Assembly: GCA_003354225.1 (NCBI GenBank)
Contig: PIVH01000343.1
Coordinates: 1 to 6,195 of the forward strand
DNA: 6,195 nt
Source of the DNA: Globobulimina sp.
Lineage: Eukaryota > Foraminifera > Rotaliida
Direction of reading: 5' to 3'
Shown: one piece after another, positions 4,227-6,195 of the stretch
How the letters are laid out: each line of letters begins with the position of its first letter
Numbering within the stretch: position 1 is the stretch's first letter
Translations under genes and position numbers: made by a program
The notes under the pieces: generated by a model
What the model was told of the DNA's origin: nothing
Database searches by the model: none
The model's input: only the letters and a program-made list of their open reading frames with translations

Positions 4227-6195
4227 TTAACTTGTATTCAACATCGATTCAAATGGTTCATATTTCTCTCCTTGTTTTAATTTGAATAACTCCTTTTTCT
4301 CCCACTCTCTCCACCTGCTCGCGAATGAAACCTGTGGCAATTTGAACTTTGTCAAATCTTCGTCAAAATCATCGAATAAATCTAATAAGTCCGCTCCATT
4401 TGATATCGCATTGAATTCTAAACATAAATCCAAATTTACTTCATTTAAATGCGGTATAATTAGCGATTCGTCAAAATATGATAGATCCACTTCATTTATT
4501 TCTAATTCGTCTTTTAAATCTAAATAAAACTCATTCGGATTGAATGACTTATTGATATTTGGTAATGTTTCTGTTATAACTAACGATGATTTCTCCTCTT
4601 CGGCGCTCATTGATATCTCGATATTATTTGCCACTGTCTCCGGTTCCCAAAATTCTCTGTTTTTTTGTTCTGTTTCTAATAACATATTATTTAAAATATT
4701 ATATTCAATCCACGCCGTTTCATTTAATGATTCTGTCTCCGATAAACGCGATAAATCTGAGTTCAACTCCGAAATTGAACTAATTTTCTTGTTCTTGTTT
4801 TTAAAGAAAATATTTGCGTTTAATTCTATTTTTAACGCTTTAATCTCTTTCTCATTCTTCTTTTCTTCCTTTTTTAATACTTTTTCAATTCGCATCCATT
4901 CCTTTACTCTCATTTCTTTCTCATAATCAATCAAATCCTGCTCCACTTTCTTCGTAAAATCCCTTGAAAACGTTCCCGTATTATTTGCGTCTTTCCCACT
5001 ATTCATCCCATGCGAAATCGCGCAGAATTGTGTTTGGTAAAATATTTCTTCTTTGCACAATTTTGCTTCACCAACGAACCGATTTTCTCCTTTTACCTGT
5101 TTTAAAACAAATGATTTCATCAATTTTAATGGATTTCCTTTGTTTTGTAGATAGCACCGCGTCCCATCCAAGCCTAAAAAGTGTAAAACTTCGCCCGTAT
5201 AATTCTTCTTAATACTCTTCAAAATCAATGCCAATAAACCAATATTCTCCGAAATCTCTCCATTTGGGCCATAAAAATTATTCTCCAACAAACGCTCATA
5301 CACTTTCTCAATATCTTTGATATGCTCTCTCGTCCTCGTCTTGAATTGGCGATTGTAGCTTTTTCCTCTTCCACACTTTCCAATGTATGGTATACCGCAA
5401 TTGTCACAAATAATTGCGTAGATTATGTCTCTTGAAAAGCACGATGATCTGTTACTTTTTACCGATTGTCCCGTCGTTACGCACTTCCATTTTTTCATAT
5501 TTTGCATCGTTTCTGGGTATTCTCGGCAGGCACAATCCTCTCTTCCTTCAGTGACACCTAATTTGTTCAAAGTATCACAGTCCATAAATCCTTTCCATTT
5601 ATCTAAATTGTCCAAATTTATCTTATTTTTATCAATCATTATAAATTTGCCAATGTTGCAAAAATTTACTAACGCATCATTCATAAAATCTGATTTTTCA
5701 TCAAAATCCAATTTAAATGTGTTTGGCGAAATGATTTGATCCAATTTATCATAGCATTTGTAACTAATTTTGAATTTTTCGATGGGAAAAATCGCAGCCA
5801 ATTTCGGATCTGTTCTAATCCAATTATTATACGCCATATTTAATAAATTGTAAATATTTGGTAAATTGTTGTGGTATTTCACCACAAACCAAAATAATTT
5901 GTCTTTTACTTTTTTCGCGATGATTCTTGATATATTTTCATCACTTTCTGACTCGATTTTTTCTTCTTTATTTTCTATCGGATTATCAAAATATTTTCGT
6001 TTTCGTTTTTGTCGGATATACCATGGTTTCGTCCATATTTTCAGCGCTTGTTTTTTTGATAATTTTTGAAATTTATTAAATACATTATTAACTTGCCAGA
6101 CATCGTGATCTCTCGCAATAAGAAAGCTTTTGTAATTTATAAATTGTTTTTCAATAAATTGATCGTCGCAAATACTGCGTATTCTCAATGCTGTC
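4227..6195 (-). CDS. Penelope-like retroelement protein, C-terminal part: RT thumb end, GIY-YIG endonuclease, long acidic tail (partial)
   Basis: The frame is open at the right edge (upstream codons read T-A before LRIRSICDD) and ends at TAA 4229-4227. The first codon with start potential, TTG 6188, is not a real start. Numbering from it, residues 1-50 (RIRSIC, FLIARDHDVWQVNNVFNKF) match the conserved thumb end of Penelope-type reverse transcriptases. Residues 102-155 (VVKYHNNLPNIYNLLNMAY, then DPKLAAIFP) match the linker 'Y...p.i..il...w......dp.l..iFp' that follows it. A Cys cluster (C219, C221, C236, C250, C261, C264) leads into a GIY-YIG nuclease: YAI 257-259, YIG 268-270, RTREH 285-289, and the likely catalytic Glu at 380/381 before a GMN ending at 394-396. 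The nuclease nicks target DNA to prime reverse transcription. Beyond it lie a Lys/Glu coiled coil (~412-457), an acidic stretch (~470-612, ending LFDDFDEDL) and a WREWEKK end. Such proteins usually stop just after the nuclease. No internal stops, so the copy may be recent. Confidence 0.8.
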   Translation of the reverse strand, partial: TALRIRSICDDQFIEKQFINYKSFLIARDHDVWQVNNVFNKFQKLSKKQALKIWTKPWYIRQKRKRKYFDNPIENKEEKIESESDENISRIIAKKVKDKLFWFVVKYHNNLPNIYNLLNMAYNNWIRTDPKLAAIFPIEKFKISYKCYDKLDQIISPNTFKLDFDEKSDFMNDALVNFCNIGKFIMIDKNKINLDNLDKWKGFMDCDTLNKLGVTEGREDCACREYPETMQNMKKWKCVTTGQSVKSNRSSCFSRDIIYAIICDNCGIPYIGKCGRGKSYNRQFKTRTREHIKDIEKVYERLLENNFYGPNGEISENIGLLALILKSIKKNYTGEVLHFLGLDGTRCYLQNKGNPLKLMKSFVLKQVKGENRFVGEAKLCKEEIFYQTQFCAISHGMNSGKDANNTGTFSRDFTKKVEQDLIDYEKEMRVKEWMRIEKVLKKEEKKNEKEIKALKIELNANIFFKNKNKKISSISELNSDLSRLSETESLNETAWIEYNILNNMLLETEQKNREFWEPETVANNIEISMSAEEEKSSLVITETLPNINKSFNPNEFYLDLKDELEINEVDLSYFDESLIIPHLNEVNLDLCLEFNAISNGADLLDLFDDFDEDLTKFKLPQVSFASRWREWEKKELFKLKQGEKYEPFESMLNTS

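Noticed and set aside
4282-4926. Plus-strand Ser/Phe-rich frames opposite the retroelement gene
   Set aside because: They are antisense images of the Glu/Asn/Lys-rich coding strand (complement of GAA/AAT/AAA codons) and have no independent features.
5225-5407. Second minus-strand frame within the GIY-YIG region
   Set aside because: It overlaps the nuclease core in another frame; the nuclease motifs are clearly in the long frame.
1-6195. CRISPR array, rRNA, tRNA or bacterial operon signals
   Set aside because: No regular repeat-spacer pattern, no recognisable rRNA segment and no tRNA arm set were seen on either strand by reading. A tRNA-finding program was not available to confirm this.

Overview
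The window looks like nuclear DNA of an AT-rich eukaryotic microbe. Three things point that way. A long pentatricopeptide-repeat (PPR) gene has a mitochondrion-like N-terminus. The tail of a Penelope-like (GIY-YIG) retroelement protein is present. Two small genes read sensibly only if short GT-AG introns are removed (about 75 and 105 nt, one with a perfect GTATGT donor). There are no Shine-Dalgarno-led operons, and the long frames begin at ATG rather than at the upstream GTG/TTG. The PPR style (Asn-rich, 'MYSKCG'-type helices) would suit a protist such as a rhizarian, but I cannot identify the lineage from sequence alone.

Every gene I can support lies on the minus strand. Read from right to left: (1) 6195-4227, the C-terminal part of a retroelement protein. 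It has the end of a reverse-transcriptase thumb, a linker, a GIY-YIG endonuclease and an unusual ~255-residue coiled-coil/acidic tail. The gene enters from beyond the right edge. (2) 4226-3900, a 327-bp non-coding stretch with an imperfect long inverted repeat and a 14-bp direct repeat. (3) 3899-3531, a small basic protein, probably two exons, not recognised. (4) 3530-3381, a short spacer with repeated GATAATCA and AAGTAAGATTTT units. (5) 3380-1482, the PPR gene, 632 codons with no intron. (6) 1355-915, a small probably secreted protein in two exons, possibly continuing past a frame change near 928. (7) 749-73, a 677-bp element bounded by 37-bp inverted repeats (36/37 identical) that carries the broken remains of what may be a Tc1/mariner-like transposase. 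The leftmost ~130 bp have a short open frame running off the left edge.

The host-like genes (3, 4 and 6) are packed tightly and head-to-tail, with about 130-150 bp between them. They are flanked on both sides by mobile DNA: a retroelement on the right and a decayed terminal-inverted-repeat element on the left. Nothing shows that these genes work in one pathway. The PPR protein probably binds RNA in an organelle, the retroelement protein would cut DNA and prime reverse transcription, and the two small proteins are of unknown function.
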